A stretch of 21,468 nucleotides of DNA from CAUZJO01 sp963580245. GTDB lineage: Bacteria > Sumerlaeota > Sumerlaeia > MVZB01. Within the stretch, counting starts at the first letter, position 1. Every line of letters starts with the position of its first letter. This document shows positions 7,110 through 15,687 of the stretch, piece after piece. The notes below the pieces were generated by a model that did not search any database, had not been told where the DNA came from, and worked only from the letters and a program-made list of their open reading frames with translations. A program made the position numbers and the translations under genes. The stretch covers positions 1-21,468 of the forward strand of contig CAUZJO010000079.1 in the NCBI GenBank assembly GCA_963580245.1. Direction: 5' to 3'.

Positions 7110-7250
7110 CAAGCCGCGCCATTTGCAGCCGTGTTCCGCCACGCAGAGGATCGCGTTAAGCGCTTGGAGGTTAGACAGGCTGACATTTCCCCGCTGTTTC
7201 GGCAAACACGGGGCAATCTTTTCGTATTGTTCGGGAGTGATCTGCATCAT
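7110..7250 (-). pseudogene. IS5-family transposase, N-terminal 47 codons only
   Basis: From ATG at 7250 the minus strand encodes ITPEQYEKIAPCLPKQRGNV, SLSNLQALNAIL and 'AEHGCKWRGL'. This is the N-terminal helix-turn-helix domain (DUF4096) of IS5-family transposases. Homology ends at codon 47; the normal continuation (P-K-x-F-G-N-W) is replaced by frame read through the intron-like DNA, and the DDE catalytic domain is missing. The open frame continues to 6462 only by chance. Plus-strand GTGTTAACAGGCTC at 7293-7306 could be the terminal inverted repeat of the element, with CTAG as its target site, but no partner repeat was found on the other side. The fragment cannot transpose. Confidence 0.8.
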
Positions 7251-7790
7251 TAAAGGATCATGGCGCCATCCGTCTCGAAAGTCAATTGTTTAGTGTTAAC
7301 AGGCTCTAGGAGTCTGTATCTGCCTCGTATAGACTCTTTACAAATGGGACATTCTTCTGAGTTGTTGACCATATCGTTGCTCGGCCAAGTCTGCAATGAC
7401 GAAGAGCACGTCGTCTCAAGGGTCAGCTTGTCAGCATATATTCCATTCCATCCTGGTCTCAGGCACCCAGGAATCCGGTATCGTAATTAAGAACTGATAC
7501 ATGTCCGAATGGAAGCCGGAGACGAAAAATCATGGATTCACAAACAAGACACAAAGTTCCAGCACTTCAAATGTTTGACTCCATAGGTTTGGGATGGCAA
7601 GCCTTTTTATGTACGAATTCGAAAGCCCAAAGTGAGGGGTTTTCCCTTTCATGTCCCCCGCTTGGATGGCATGATAGACGGTCCGCGTTTAGTTGATTTG
7701 GGGGTGAGCACGCGCGGACGATGGCCTCCTTGAACGGCGAGAGCTACTAAGGTTAATATTACACATTCGCAAAGGACACGCGGGCGTTTG
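7251..7790. other. Intergenic region with IS end and a hairpin
   Basis: About 540 bp without a recognisable gene. It begins with the likely IS terminal sequence (to 7306). Directly after it is a 9-bp stem with one G-U pair, GAGTCTGTA (7310-7318) and TATAGACTC (7328-7336), followed by TTTA; this could be a weak terminator. The rest is AT-richer than the flanks. The leuS promoter must lie here but I could not pick it out. AAAGGA at 7771-7776 is the probable leuS ribosome-binding site. Confidence 0.4.
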
Positions 7791-10325
7791 ATGGCGATTG
7801 AGACGTATTATCCCTTCCAGGAATGTGAGCCCAAGTGGCGGCAGGCGTGGGCGGAGCGCGGGTTGTTTCGGGCCGGGGTGGGGGACGGGCGGCCCAAGGC
7901 TTACGTGCTCGAGCAGTTCCCATATCCTAGCGGCAAGCTGCACATGGGGCACGTGCGGGTCTATACGATCGGGGACGCGCTGGCGCGGTTTCGGCGGATG
8001 CAGGGTTACGACGTGCTGCATCCGATGGGATTCGACGCGTTCGGGCTGCCCGCCGAGAACGCCGCGATCAAGCACGGTGCCCAGCCCGGCGAGTGGACCG
8101 AGCGCTGCATCGACCAGATGCGCGAGCAATTCACGCGGCTCGGGTGCTCGTATGACTGGGACCGCGAGGTGGTCACCTGCCGCGACGATTACTACCGCTG
8201 GAACCAGTGGATCTTCATCAAGATGTGGGAACGGGGGTTGGCCGAGCGGCGCAAGGCGGCCGTCAACTGGTGCCCCAAGTGCAACACCGTGCTGGCCAAC
8301 GAACAGGTCATCAACGGGCGCTGTTGGCGTCATGAGGATACCGACGTGGAAGTGCGCCAGCTCGACCAGTGGTTCCTCAAGATCACCGACTACGCCGAGG
8401 AACTGCTCGGCGACCTCGACGCCAAGCTCGCCGCGTGGCCCAACCTGGTTACGGCCCAGCAGCGCAACTGGATCGGCCGCAGCGAGGGCGCCGAAGTGGT
8501 CTTCCGGGTCAAGGAGAGCGGCGAGCCGCTGCCGATCTTCACCACGCGGCCCGACACGCTGTTCGGCGTCACGTTCATGTCGATCGCGCCCGAGCACCCC
8601 AAGATCATGGAGTGGATCGCCGGCAAACCGAACGAGGCCGAGGTCAAGGAGTTTATCAGTCGGGTCGTGCACGAAGGCCGCGAGAGCCGCACCGACGAGG
8701 CCGCCGAGAAGGTCGGTATGCCGCTGGGAGTCTCAGCCGTCAACCCCGTCAACGACGAGGAAATCCCGATCTACGTCGCCAACTTCGTGCTCATGGAGTA
8801 CGGCACCGGCGCGATCATGGCCGTCCCCGCCCACGACCAGCGCGACTTCGAGTTCGCGCGGAAGTACGGGATCCCCATCCGGGTCGTGATCCAGCCCCAG
8901 GGCCAAACGCTCGACCCCGCGGCGATGGAGGCGGCCTACGTCGAGCCGGGCGTGATGACCCAATCGGCGCAGTTCGACGGGGCGGCCTCGGAGCAGGCCA
9001 AGGGGGCGATCACGCGCTGGCTCGCCGGGCGGGGCAAGGGCGAACCGACCGTCCAGTATCGCCTACGCGACTGGCTCATCTCGCGCCAGCGCTTCTGGGG
9101 GACGCCGATCCCGTTTGTCTTTTGCGCCGACTGCGGGTTGGGGCCCGTCCCCATCGATGAGCTGCCGGTCAAGCTCCCCAAAAAAGCCGAATTCGGCGGC
9201 GAAGGCAACCCGCTGGCGAGCGTGCGCGAGTGGGTCAATGTCACCTGTCACAAATGCGGCGGCCCGGCCCGGCGCGAGACCGACACGATGGACACGTTCT
9301 TCGATAGCTCGTGGTATTACCTGCGCTATTGCGACGCCCACAACGACCGGCTGCCGTTCGCCAAGGAGGCGGCCGCGGCCTGGATGCCGGTCGGTATTTA
9401 CGTCGGAGGCAAGGAGCACGCGATCCTGCACCTGCTCTACTCGCGGTTTTTTACCAAGGTGTTGCGCGATCTGGGCTTGATTGAGCTGGATGAGCCGTTC
9501 GCGCGGCTGCTGTGCCAGGGGATGGTGCTCAGCGAGGGCGAGGACCCGCGCACGGGCGAGGTCAAGATGTTCAAGATGAGCAAATCGGTCGGCAACGTGA
9601 TCGACCCGGGCGAGCTGATGGACACCCACGGCGCCGACGTGGCCCGCCTGTTCATCCTGTTCGCCTCGCCGCCGGACAAGGACCTGGAGTGGTCGGAGAC
9701 CGGGGTGGAGGGGATGGCCCGGTTCGTAAACCGCATCTGGCGCGCCACGCAGAACAACCTGGAGACGCTTCGCGCGGGGGTTGCGGCGGGGGCCGAGGTC
9801 GAGCCGGGCGCGGTCGAGCGCGAGGCCGACAGGGAACTCTTGCGCCGTATCCATGAGACGACCCGGCGCGTCACGGTCGACTTGGCCGAGCGCGAGCAGT
9901 TCAACACGGCGATCGCCGCGTGCATGGAGCTGCTCAACGCTCTCAATGACTACCCCTTGCGCGAAGGCGATCCCCTCGGCTCGCGGCTGGCGGCGTTGGC
10001 CATGACGCGGCTGGCGTTGCTGCTGGCTCCGTTCGCGCCGCACCTGGCCGAGGAGGTCTGGAGCCAACTCGGGCGCGAGGGCCTGGCCGCTGAGCAGCCC
10101 TGGCCCCGGTGGGACGCGGCGGCGCTGAAGGTCGAGACGGTTGAGATCGCCCTCCAGGTCAACGGCAAGGTCCGCGCGCGGCTCCAGGTCGGAGTCGAAG
10201 AGGCCGAGGCGTCGGTCCGCGAACGCGCCCTGGCCGAGCCGGGCGTCCAGAATTTCATCGACGGCAAACAGGTGCGCAAAGTCATCTACGTGCGGCACAA
10301 GCTGGTCAACGTCGTGGCGACCTGA
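7791..10325 (+). CDS. leuS: Leucyl-tRNA synthetase
   Basis: This 844-residue cytoplasmic class I synthetase charges tRNA-Leu with leucine using ATP. The HIGH-type motif is HMGH at 51-54 within PYPSGKLHMGHVR, and KMSKS is at 595-599 (FKMSKSVGN). The zinc-binding insert (CPKCNTVLANEQ near 163), the CP1 editing domain with TRPDTLFGVTF and 'YGTGAIMAVPAHDQRDFEFA', the second Cys-rich element (CADCG...CHKCGG) and the WYYLRYCD leucine-specific segment are all present. The length is close to the bacterial norm of about 860. ATG at 7791 is chosen over TTG at 7788. The gene appears intact and is the only evident housekeeping gene here. A tRNA-Leu gene lies about 1.2 kb upstream on the other strand. No T-box or leader peptide is evident. 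Confidence 0.98.
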   Translation: MAIETYYPFQECEPKWRQAWAERGLFRAGVGDGRPKAYVLEQFPYPSGKLHMGHVRVYTIGDALARFRRMQGYDVLHPMGFDAFGLPAENAAIKHGAQPGEWTERCIDQMREQFTRLGCSYDWDREVVTCRDDYYRWNQWIFIKMWERGLAERRKAAVNWCPKCNTVLANEQVINGRCWRHEDTDVEVRQLDQWFLKITDYAEELLGDLDAKLAAWPNLVTAQQRNWIGRSEGAEVVFRVKESGEPLPIFTTRPDTLFGVTFMSIAPEHPKIMEWIAGKPNEAEVKEFISRVVHEGRESRTDEAAEKVGMPLGVSAVNPVNDEEIPIYVANFVLMEYGTGAIMAVPAHDQRDFEFARKYGIPIRVVIQPQGQTLDPAAMEAAYVEPGVMTQSAQFDGAASEQAKGAITRWLAGRGKGEPTVQYRLRDWLISRQRFWGTPIPFVFCADCGLGPVPIDELPVKLPKKAEFGGEGNPLASVREWVNVTCHKCGGPARRETDTMDTFFDSSWYYLRYCDAHNDRLPFAKEAAAAWMPVGIYVGGKEHAILHLLYSRFFTKVLRDLGLIELDEPFARLLCQGMVLSEGEDPRTGEVKMFKMSKSVGNVIDPGELMDTHGADVARLFILFASPPDKDLEWSETGVEGMARFVNRIWRATQNNLETLRAGVAAGAEVEPGAVEREADRELLRRIHETTRRVTVDLAEREQFNTAIAACMELLNALNDYPLREGDPLGSRLAALAMTRLALLLAPFAPHLAEEVWSQLGREGLAAEQPWPRWDAAALKVETVEIALQVNGKVRARLQVGVEEAEASVRERALAEPGVQNFIDGKQVRKVIYVRHKLVNVVAT

Positions 10326-10529
10326 AGCCTCGACCGCGCGCCGGAGGATGGGGATCGGCGGGAACCGAGAGCCGATCAGGTTGGAACACGGGCACCCTTC
10401 ATTGATACCGCGGTTGCTCCCAAAATTGAATCACCCCCGAGCGAATCAACTCGGTTCGATTTTCCTTGCCCTTATCGCTGGATAAAGCTGAGAATGGACC
10501 TATGAAGAACTTCCCCACGGGAGAGCCCC

Positions 10530-10877
10530 ATGACCTATGTGATCAGTAGACTTTGCCAAGACTGCAAAGACTTATCGTGCGTCGAAGTTTGTCCCGTCGA
10601 CTGTATTTACGATTATACGGGTGATGATCCATCCATCCCCAAGAACCAACTCATGATCGACCCCACTGAATGCATCGATTGCAATGCGTGCGAGCCGACC
10701 TGCCCCTGGCAGGCGATCTTTTCGGACCAGACCCTTCCCGAGCTGTTCAAGGAAGACCTGGAGCTCAACGCCAAGATCGTGGACCAGGAGCGGGACGTCC
10801 CGATCCGGGAGGCCGACGCTCCGACGCCCGGTCCCGATGAAGTGGAAACGAATAAAGAGAAGTGGGGTTACGCTTGA
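10530..10877 (+). CDS. 7Fe-type ferredoxin ([3Fe-4S]/[4Fe-4S])
   Basis: This 115-residue soluble electron carrier has nine cysteines in the pattern of Azotobacter-type seven-iron ferredoxins: Cys9, Cys12, Cys17, Cys21-Pro, Cys25, then Cys48-x2-Cys51-x2-Cys54-x3-Cys58-Pro. Segments VCPVDCIYDY and ECIDCNACEPTCPWQAIF match the family closely. In that family the first site often holds [3Fe-4S] because one cysteine does not ligate; which cluster forms here cannot be read from sequence. The C-terminal 45 residues are acidic, as is usual. GGGAGAG at 10518-10524 supports the start. A gene for a GAF protein follows after 18 bp, so the two are almost certainly co-transcribed. No redox partner enzyme is encoded nearby. 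Confidence 0.93.
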   Translation: MTYVISRLCQDCKDLSCVEVCPVDCIYDYTGDDPSIPKNQLMIDPTECIDCNACEPTCPWQAIFSDQTLPELFKEDLELNAKIVDQERDVPIREADAPTPGPDEVETNKEKWGYA

Positions 10878-10895
10878 CCCTGGGGGAACGCAACC

Positions 10896-12314
10896 ATGGG
10901 GCTCTTTGATAAACGCGCCCGTCTGTTAAAGGATAAGATCCTGGACCTGAACGTCCGCCTGGCCAAAGCGGCCCAGGAGAAGGATTACAGGGTCGAGCAG
11001 GGGGTTTACTTCGCCAACCTGCCGAATATGGGCGAGTCCACCCAAATCCTGATGGCCGTCGATCTGCACGCGGGGGGGGAAGACTCGGTCATCCGCGCCT
11101 TTTTCGACCGCAATGGGTTTACGGTCGGGGAACTAAAACTCGACCGGTCGCACGGCCGGGTCCATGACATCGAAATCACCCCGCCCGAGGAATTGGTGAC
11201 GTCGATGGCGATCGTCATGCGCTCGGAGGATTTCCACGTCATTGACGACCGCGAGCAGCCCCAGGCGTTCAACTTCTTGCAACGTACATGCCCCATCAGC
11301 GCCCTCTCGCGCGCCCTGTGCGTGCTGTTCACCGAGAGAGTCAAAAAGCTCATCGAGGGCTCGGCGGTCAAACACACGCGGGAGGGCAACCGGCTGCTCA
11401 GTTGGGTGCCCGAGGTCGGCACGGCGCTGCGCAAGAAGGTGGACGGGGGCGTGATCTACGCGCTCGAATACTATTTCGACGAGGCCTTTGAACATTTTTA
11501 CTCCGGCGACTTGCGGAAGGATGGGGGCGAGAAGAGCCAATTTCAACTTCGGCTGGAAAAGGCCGTGGAGAGCGGTCAGGCCGACGAGTTTTCGATCGAT
11601 CAGTTGTTTCAGGCCCCCGAGCCGCCGCCCGCCGATGCCGCGTCCCCGAAGCCGACACCGGCCAAACCCCGGACCGGGGCGCCGGCGGAGCAGCCGATAT
11701 CATTCGATGACCGGGCCCTGTCGAGGAAGAGAACGGCCGAGCAACCAGCCCCATCCCCTCGTCCGGCCACTCATGACAAGGAAGAAATCCGTAAACTGAA
11801 GCGCGGCGCGCAGCTCACGAAAACGTTCGCGATCATGTATCGTTCGCTTGTCGACACCGGTCCCGCCGACGCCGCGCACAACGCCGAAACGCTCCTGCAA
11901 CATCTCAATCAACTTTTCAGGGCGCTCGCTTCGTGTGTCTTGGTCAGGGAGCACGCGAGCGATTCGATGACGCCCTACGCGCGGGCCGGCGAGCCGCTGG
12001 TCTGGAGCAGTGCTTCGGGCCGATCCATCTCGGGTCACCTTGTCCGCGAGTGTGTCAAACGCCGGTCGGTCGCCTCGGGCGTCGCGCCGGATGGACCGGG
12101 AGCCGATCAAGACGTGGCCTCGCGGCAGGTTTATGCCGCCGCCGTGCCTTTGCTGGTCAACAATTCAATTCAAGGGGTTCTATACCTGGAACGGCAATGC
12201 GGGAAGGACGGGTTCCGCAAGGACCATTTGAAGATGTTGAATCGGTTGTCCCAGGTTTTCGAGGAATTCCCCCACCTCACGATCGGAAGTCCGCGACCCT
12301 CCAAAAACGAATAA
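10896..12314 (+). CDS. GAF-domain protein with unrecognised N-terminal half
   Basis: This 472-residue protein has no signal peptide or membrane segment and is likely cytoplasmic. Residues 1-235 form a folded region I do not recognise; it contains DFHVIDDREQPQAFNFLQRT and a Tyr/Phe-rich EYYFDEAFEHFYSG. A Pro/Ala-rich linker (about 239-295) leads to a GAF domain (about 300-455) with the core strands 'RQVYAAAVPLLVNNSIQGVLYLE' (split over 410-432) and a closing helix 'HLKMLNRLSQVFEE'. GAF domains bind small ligands, cyclic nucleotides or, in some cases, cofactors, and usually control an output domain; no kinase, cyclase or DNA-binding output is visible here. GGGGGAA 9 bp ahead supports the start. 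Placement 18 bp after a ferredoxin suggests a redox-linked sensing role, which is inference. Confidence 0.75.
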   Translation: MGLFDKRARLLKDKILDLNVRLAKAAQEKDYRVEQGVYFANLPNMGESTQILMAVDLHAGGEDSVIRAFFDRNGFTVGELKLDRSHGRVHDIEITPPEELVTSMAIVMRSEDFHVIDDREQPQAFNFLQRTCPISALSRALCVLFTERVKKLIEGSAVKHTREGNRLLSWVPEVGTALRKKVDGGVIYALEYYFDEAFEHFYSGDLRKDGGEKSQFQLRLEKAVESGQADEFSIDQLFQAPEPPPADAASPKPTPAKPRTGAPAEQPISFDDRALSRKRTAEQPAPSPRPATHDKEEIRKLKRGAQLTKTFAIMYRSLVDTGPADAAHNAETLLQHLNQLFRALASCVLVREHASDSMTPYARAGEPLVWSSASGRSISGHLVRECVKRRSVASGVAPDGPGADQDVASRQVYAAAVPLLVNNSIQGVLYLERQCGKDGFRKDHLKMLNRLSQVFEEFPHLTIGSPRPSKNE

Positions 12315-12396
12315 CGTGCCGGGGTGTAGAGATCCGTTCACCGGCTGCGATGAGACCGCAAGGCACGGCCGGATCGGCGGCTTTGGAACAAGTCGC

Positions 12397-15303
12397 CTAC
12401 CAAATCGTTTTCAATTGCCAGATATCCAGGGCTTTGAGGTTCGCGCTGCCGCCGCTCGCGAACGCCTCGACGCCGATATTGGTCGCCGCCGCACCGATGT
12501 TGTTGCTGAATACGACCCAGTCGTTCGCAAACACTTCAACCAGTGACTTGTCGATGAATACATGCAGCCGCAACGTGTCCTCGCCGTCGAGCAGGTCGAC
12601 TTCGGCCTTTTTGTCGCCGACGATAAGGAATCGGCCGTCGTAGGTGATGGGAGCAAAGCTCTCGCCGTCGGGGGAACGGCGGATCTTCAGACCGTAAACC
12701 GACGCGTCGCCAGGTTCAAACTCCGCGATGATCTCGATGGTGTCGCCGCGTCCCCGCGCATCCTGGACCACGTGAGACGAGTCGGCGAGCGCCACGTTCC
12801 AATCCTCATAGTGTTCGCCGCGCAATTTCTTTAGTTCAGGCGGAGGCTGTTGCGAAAGGCGGCCGTCGGGCCGGACCCTGAACACCCTCGGCAATGAAAG
12901 GCCGCCCCCCGTGGTCATCCAGAATAGGCGCCGGCCCAGATGATCGACCTCGGCCACGTAAGGCGCATAGACCGTGCCTCTGTAATCCTGGTGGCCGTGA
13001 ATTTTGTGATCGAATCCGTATGCGCCGGAGTAATCCAGATAGCCGTGGTATTCGGGTTCGAATTTGCAATTCTCGAAATCCATTGTTCCCGTGTAGTAAC
13101 GACATACGCCCTGGGGAGCATAGGTCACCACCCATTTGTCGTCCAACTTGAACAGCGTGGCGACCTCCCAGTGTTTCGGTCCCTCGCCGACCAACGGTAT
13201 CCCGATAAACTCCCAATCAACGAAATTGTCGGACTTGTATAATGAAATGCAGGCCTTGCCGCCCTCCTTGCGCGCGCCCAGCACCATGTACCACTGACCC
13301 GCCTCCTTGAACACGAACGGGTCCGAGATGATGGCATAGTCACCCTCCTTGAGCGTCCCCACCGACTTGGGGCCAAACGGAGTGGCCGGATGTTTCTCCC
13401 AGCCGATCAGCTCGTCATCGGTCGGCATCGCGATCCCGATATTGCTGCCGTACTTCGTGCCGATACTGGCGTAAAAGGCCATGGGCACGCCGTCATCGTT
13501 GATGATCGTGTTGCCCGAATAACAGTGCTTTTCACCGATCTCGCGCGAGGGCCACAGCGCGATCGGTAGGTGTTCCCAGTAAACCAAGTCTTTGCTTCGC
13601 GCATGACCCCAATGCTTATAGCCGAAACCATAGCTGTCCGGATTGTACTGGTAAAACATGTGATAGTAGCCCTTGAAGTAGAAGGGTCCATCCGGGTCGC
13701 CGTTCGACCAGGCCGGGGGTTTAAAGTGAAAAGTCAATCTGTCCTTCGAGGTTCCGATGCCCCGCCGCGCCAGCGAATCAACATTTCTCATGGCGATCTC
13801 AACGCCGGCATTGGCGTAGACCGGAAACCTTCGCCTGTCACTCTGTACGATCTGGTCAACGTTGATATAGCCCCAGGGGAGGGGATCAGTCCCCTGGCCC
13901 CACATATTATAAAGATGCACCAGGCCTTGGGTCGTGCCGGTATGCGTGTCAATGATTTGGATCTGCGCGGTTTTGCCCCTCAGGTTCTTGACGTCCCATG
14001 TGTACCAGCTCAGGCGCCCATCATCCTGGGCGGCCCAGTTGACGCCGCTAGCCGTCCGCTGGACCTCATCGTCGATCAGCAGGTTGATGCAGCAGGTATT
14101 CGGCGCGATCCCGTCTTGTTCGAGGTCTCGGGTGTCGATCGCGTTTCCGCCTTCATCCGTCAGCGAACCCCAGGTCGCGCCGCCGTCGGCCGAGAACTCC
14201 AGTTTCCCGCCGCTTTCGTTGCCCAGCCAGACTCGGACCGTCAGCGCATGCGCCTTGCCGGCGCGAAGATCGGTGGGGCGGGCCAGATCATAAGCCTTCA
14301 GCGCGGCGTTGATATAAGGGCCGGGGTTCTCGACTCGGACACCTTCATCGGGGCCTCCACCGTGTTCTTCCCATCGATGCTTCCATCCGGGCCAGAAAGC
14401 AAGGCCCGCTTCGATATCATGTTCCAGGGACTTCGTGGCTCTCTGATTGGTGATGAGCCACTCCCACTGGTTCGCGGCGTGCCAGGGACCGTGAATCCCC
14501 GCGGCCTGGGGATAGGGTTCCCCTCCCATGTCGGTCCGGCCCCATGTTTTGAACGTGATACGCAAATTGTTTCCACGAGAAAAGCCCTGAACGCTCCGGA
14601 TTCCGTTCATCAGGCGTCTTTCGTTAAAATCGCCGTTGCGGTCGAAAAAACACCAGTCGCCGCCGCCCAGGTCCCATAGCCGGGAGTAGCATGAGCCGGG
14701 CTGAATCGTCCCCGCGGGAGGCGGCCAGGGAACCGCGTCCCCATCATCCGCCCCCACGTTCCAAACGTCCGGGTCCAGCCCATACATCCCGCCGGATCGA
14801 CCCATCGCATCGAAACTCTCGCGGAACAAGACTTCAGGGACCGAGGAATTGGGATTATCGCGCTCCACCACGATATCGTCGAAAACCGCATGCTTGAAAC
14901 TTCCCAAACCGATGTAGACGAGGCCGGCTTTTTCGCCGCTTGGGTCCGTTGCGTTCGTTTCGAGTTTCAACGGGTGGTGGCCGCCATTGATGAGAAAGTT
15001 GATATGGTCGCGCTCGATGGTGAACGGCGGCGAGGTCATGACGCCCGTTCCCTGTTCACCATTGTGATAACTGTTGACAAACCCATTCCCACGGAATCCC
15101 GTCACGGGGTTCTGTTCGGAGAGCGTACCCGTGGCGGGGCCCTGACCAAAGGCATCGCCACTCACCCACCAATCTCCAAAGTCTTCGCTCTCAAAGTCGG
15201 CGATCATGATTTCGCTGGATTCGGCGGCCAGAGCATTCAGTCCCCATGACAGGCATAAAACCCCCGCCCAGAGGGATATGATCGCTTTCGAAGTCTTTCC
15301 CAT
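12397..15303 (-). CDS. GH32-family glycosidase (levanase/fructanase-like) with interrupted N-terminal sandwich
   Basis: ATG at 15303 is preferred over 15318 because AAGGA lies 7 bp ahead; the product has 968 residues with a signal peptide (to about residue 27), so it is exported. Residues about 33-110 begin the beta-sandwich often found before GH32 domains (IADFESEDFGDWWVSGDAFG ... TSPPFTIERDHINFLINGG). They resume only at about 403 (CINLLIDDEVQRTASG ... GYINVDQIVQSD), with about 290 residues of other beta-rich sequence in between. The GH32 propeller spans about 520-795: the nucleophile motif is W532-S-N-G-D-P-D-G instead of W-x-N-D-P-N-G, the stabiliser motif S660-D-P replaces R-D-P, and W712-E-V replaces E-C-P. 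The C-terminal sandwich (about 830-965, 'LRLHVFIDKSLVEVFAND') is typical. It acts on fructosyl-type linkages in the family; the altered motifs make the substrate uncertain. Confidence 0.88.
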   Translation of the reverse strand: MGKTSKAIISLWAGVLCLSWGLNALAAESSEIMIADFESEDFGDWWVSGDAFGQGPATGTLSEQNPVTGFRGNGFVNSYHNGEQGTGVMTSPPFTIERDHINFLINGGHHPLKLETNATDPSGEKAGLVYIGLGSFKHAVFDDIVVERDNPNSSVPEVLFRESFDAMGRSGGMYGLDPDVWNVGADDGDAVPWPPPAGTIQPGSCYSRLWDLGGGDWCFFDRNGDFNERRLMNGIRSVQGFSRGNNLRITFKTWGRTDMGGEPYPQAAGIHGPWHAANQWEWLITNQRATKSLEHDIEAGLAFWPGWKHRWEEHGGGPDEGVRVENPGPYINAALKAYDLARPTDLRAGKAHALTVRVWLGNESGGKLEFSADGGATWGSLTDEGGNAIDTRDLEQDGIAPNTCCINLLIDDEVQRTASGVNWAAQDDGRLSWYTWDVKNLRGKTAQIQIIDTHTGTTQGLVHLYNMWGQGTDPLPWGYINVDQIVQSDRRRFPVYANAGVEIAMRNVDSLARRGIGTSKDRLTFHFKPPAWSNGDPDGPFYFKGYYHMFYQYNPDSYGFGYKHWGHARSKDLVYWEHLPIALWPSREIGEKHCYSGNTIINDDGVPMAFYASIGTKYGSNIGIAMPTDDELIGWEKHPATPFGPKSVGTLKEGDYAIISDPFVFKEAGQWYMVLGARKEGGKACISLYKSDNFVDWEFIGIPLVGEGPKHWEVATLFKLDDKWVVTYAPQGVCRYYTGTMDFENCKFEPEYHGYLDYSGAYGFDHKIHGHQDYRGTVYAPYVAEVDHLGRRLFWMTTGGGLSLPRVFRVRPDGRLSQQPPPELKKLRGEHYEDWNVALADSSHVVQDARGRGDTIEIIAEFEPGDASVYGLKIRRSPDGESFAPITYDGRFLIVGDKKAEVDLLDGEDTLRLHVFIDKSLVEVFANDWVVFSNNIGAAATNIGVEAFASGGSANLKALDIWQLKTIW

Positions 15304-15525
15304 CGTTTTGTCCTTCATTCGCCGAAGATTGCACCCCTGATGTTGGATTCCCTTTCGCCAATCTCTGAACAGCCAAGTTCCTTCAGGACCCGCGGGGAGA
15401 TGACCTCAAAACGCTATCATGACCGATGCTTTTCATGAAAGGAATAGTTGGGCCAGTCAGTCATTTTCGGCGGTGAGAGATAGAGTTAGGGAAGTCCGAT
15501 GGGGTTCGCCCGTCCTACCTGCCAT

Positions 15526-15592
15526 CCGATCAAATCGACGTACGGCCCCAGCTCAGCAACGTCGGGCGCCTTCGATACCGATCAAATCGGCG
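15526..15592. promoter_or_regulatory. Paired palindromic operator candidate, 52-bp spacing
   Basis: CCGATCAAATCGACG (15526-15540) and CCGATCAAATCGGCG (15578-15592) match at 14 of 15 positions. The second contains a perfect inverted repeat CCGAT-CAA-ATCGG; the first has one arm mismatch. The start-to-start distance is 52 bp, close to five turns of B-DNA, so two dimers would sit on the same face. They lie between the divergent GH32 and GH127-like genes, with the second site just before a candidate promoter. The regulator is not encoded in the window. Confidence 0.5.
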
Positions 15593-15600
15593 GAATGTGT

Positions 15601-15630
15601 TTGAGGCATATCGCCGTCGGGTGATTAAAT
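15601..15630 (+). promoter_or_regulatory. Candidate promoter for the GH127-like gene
   Basis: TTGAGG (15601-15606) and TTAAAT (15625-15630) with 18-bp spacing lie 57 bp before the chosen start. The upstream palindrome ends 8 bp before the -35 box, a position from which a bound protein could block or help RNA polymerase. Box matches are moderate. Confidence 0.3.
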
Positions 15631-15687
15631 ACGGAAGTAGCGATGTACGGTTGCAGATCGAGTGCCCTGGATTAGATGGAGTGTAAA

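Noticed and set aside
6462..7250. 262-codon minus-strand open frame as one transposase-like protein
   Set aside because: Only its first 47 codons are transposase; the rest crosses the intron-like RNA and the whole tRNA-Leu gene and ends in antisense of the SCO fusion.
7260..7490. 76-codon plus-strand frame in the intergenic region before leuS
   Set aside because: Starts inside the presumed IS end, includes the hairpin at 7310-7336 and shows no protein-like pattern.
9063..10298. 411-codon minus-strand open frame opposite leuS
   Set aside because: Antisense to intact leuS; no recognisable domain or ribosome-binding site.
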